13,806 bases of DNA from JBCCRH01 sp039208045 (GTDB lineage: Bacteria > Bacteroidota > Bacteroidia > Chitinophagales > Saprospiraceae): the NCBI GenBank assembly GCA_039208045.1, contig JBCCRH010000125.1:1-13806 (forward strand), written 5' to 3'. Below, one piece after another: positions 13,490-13,806 of this stretch. Position 1 is the stretch's first letter, and each line of letters starts with the position of its first letter. The notes under the pieces were generated by a model. That model saw nothing but the letters and a program-made list of their open reading frames with translations, made no database searches and was not told the DNA's origin. Made by a program: the position numbers and the translations under genes.

Positions 13490-13806
13490 ATGAACAAAAT
13501 TTACTTGCTCTTTGCAGCACTCTTCCTAACCATTAGTGCATGGTCGCAAACGGCATCGGTACAAGTCATCCACAACTCCCCAACACCGAATACGGATGCA
13601 GGACCTGTCGTAGACATCTATGTAAATGGAGATTTACTTCCAGAATTAACTGGTGTACCCTTCCGTGCAGCGACGAAATTCTTAGATGTACCTGCTGGTG
13701 CGGATATCGAAGTGGCAGTTGCGGTGAACCCAAGTACATCTGTCGAGGATGCTATTGAGACTTTTCCACTAGGCCAGTTGAATGATGGCGAAAGCTACGT
13801 GGTGAT
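13490..13806 (+). CDS. Secreted DUF4397-type protein, N-terminal fragment (3' end outside window)
   Basis: Starts at the ATG at 13490 and stays open to the window's right edge (105 codons). Residues 1-19 or 1-20 (MNKIYLLFAALFLTISAWSQ) form a signal peptide. The mature part begins ASVQVIHNSPTP and continues VVDIYVNGDLLPEL, TGVPFRAATKFLDVPAG, the beta-strand pattern of DUF4397 domains, whose members usually read VRVVHASPDAPAVDVYVDG. Such proteins are exported and often occur as repeated domains with a C-terminal type IX sorting signal in Bacteroidota; whether this one does cannot be seen. Function is unknown. It is divergent from the Clp-like gene with 255 bases between, in which I could not identify a convincing promoter. 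The only other open frame here (13540-13758) is out of phase and lacks family features. Confidence 0.8.
   Translation, partial: MNKIYLLFAALFLTISAWSQTASVQVIHNSPTPNTDAGPVVDIYVNGDLLPELTGVPFRAATKFLDVPAGADIEVAVAVNPSTSVEDAIETFPLGQLNDGESYVV

Overview
The window most likely comes from a member of the Bacteroidota, probably a Saprospiria/Lewinella-type bacterium. This rests on gene content (an ECF sigma/anti-sigma pair facing a DUF6249-type membrane protein, a large secreted WG-repeat protein, a DUF4397-type secreted protein), weak or absent Shine-Dalgarno sequences, and two sites that fit the Bacteroidota promoter core TAnnTTTG. No rRNA, tRNA, CRISPR array, transposase or phage gene is visible. The genus is an inference. 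No gap between genes exceeds about 255 bases.

Layout. Bases 1-275 hold the 3' end of a dihydroorotase gene. It converges on, and shares stop-codon bases with, a reverse-strand pair of ECF sigma factor (778-1350) and putative membrane anti-sigma factor (272-781). A small DUF6249-like membrane protein is divergent from the sigma gene (1480-1848). The intergenic region between them carries two mirror-image copies of a GTAAC-N17-CGTC promoter, which suggests that the sigma factor drives both its own operon and the membrane protein. An intrinsic terminator (1901-1941) and a near-perfect 64-bp palindrome (1966-2029) follow. Next come a SpoU-family RNA methyltransferase (reverse, 2097-2630), an SGNH/GDSL-hydrolase lipoprotein (forward, 2780-3481) and a 1110-residue secreted WG-repeat protein (forward, 3648-6980).

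A 210-bp intergenic patch (6981-7190) consists of a G-rich tract, a triple 9-mer and a 32-bp tandem repeat. It is followed by a compact five-gene reverse-strand operon read from about 9840 down to 7191: 2Fe-2S ferredoxin (fdx), iscX, a KdsC-like HAD phosphatase, a UbiA-family prenyltransferase and Maf. Spacing is 21, 9 and 10 bases, then a 4-base ATGA overlap. The operon joins Fe-S cluster assembly to lipopolysaccharide/isoprenoid-type envelope metabolism and nucleotide-pool cleaning.

The most unusual gene is a lone 1095-residue double-AAA+ protein (reverse, 9947-13234). Its second ATPase module is clearly ClpB/ClpC-like. Its first module has lost key Walker residues, the tyrosine pore loop of the second module is missing, the usual Clp N-domain is replaced by an unrecognised region, and the C-terminal ~300 residues show a possible resemblance to the PCRF domain of peptide-chain release factors without the GGQ domain. 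It is the best candidate here for an undescribed system. The window ends inside a secreted DUF4397-type protein gene that starts at 13490.

Several reading frames open with TTG codons. In four cases (RNA methyltransferase, Maf, UbiA, IscX) and for the WG protein, an internal ATG gives a better start, and I annotated that one.
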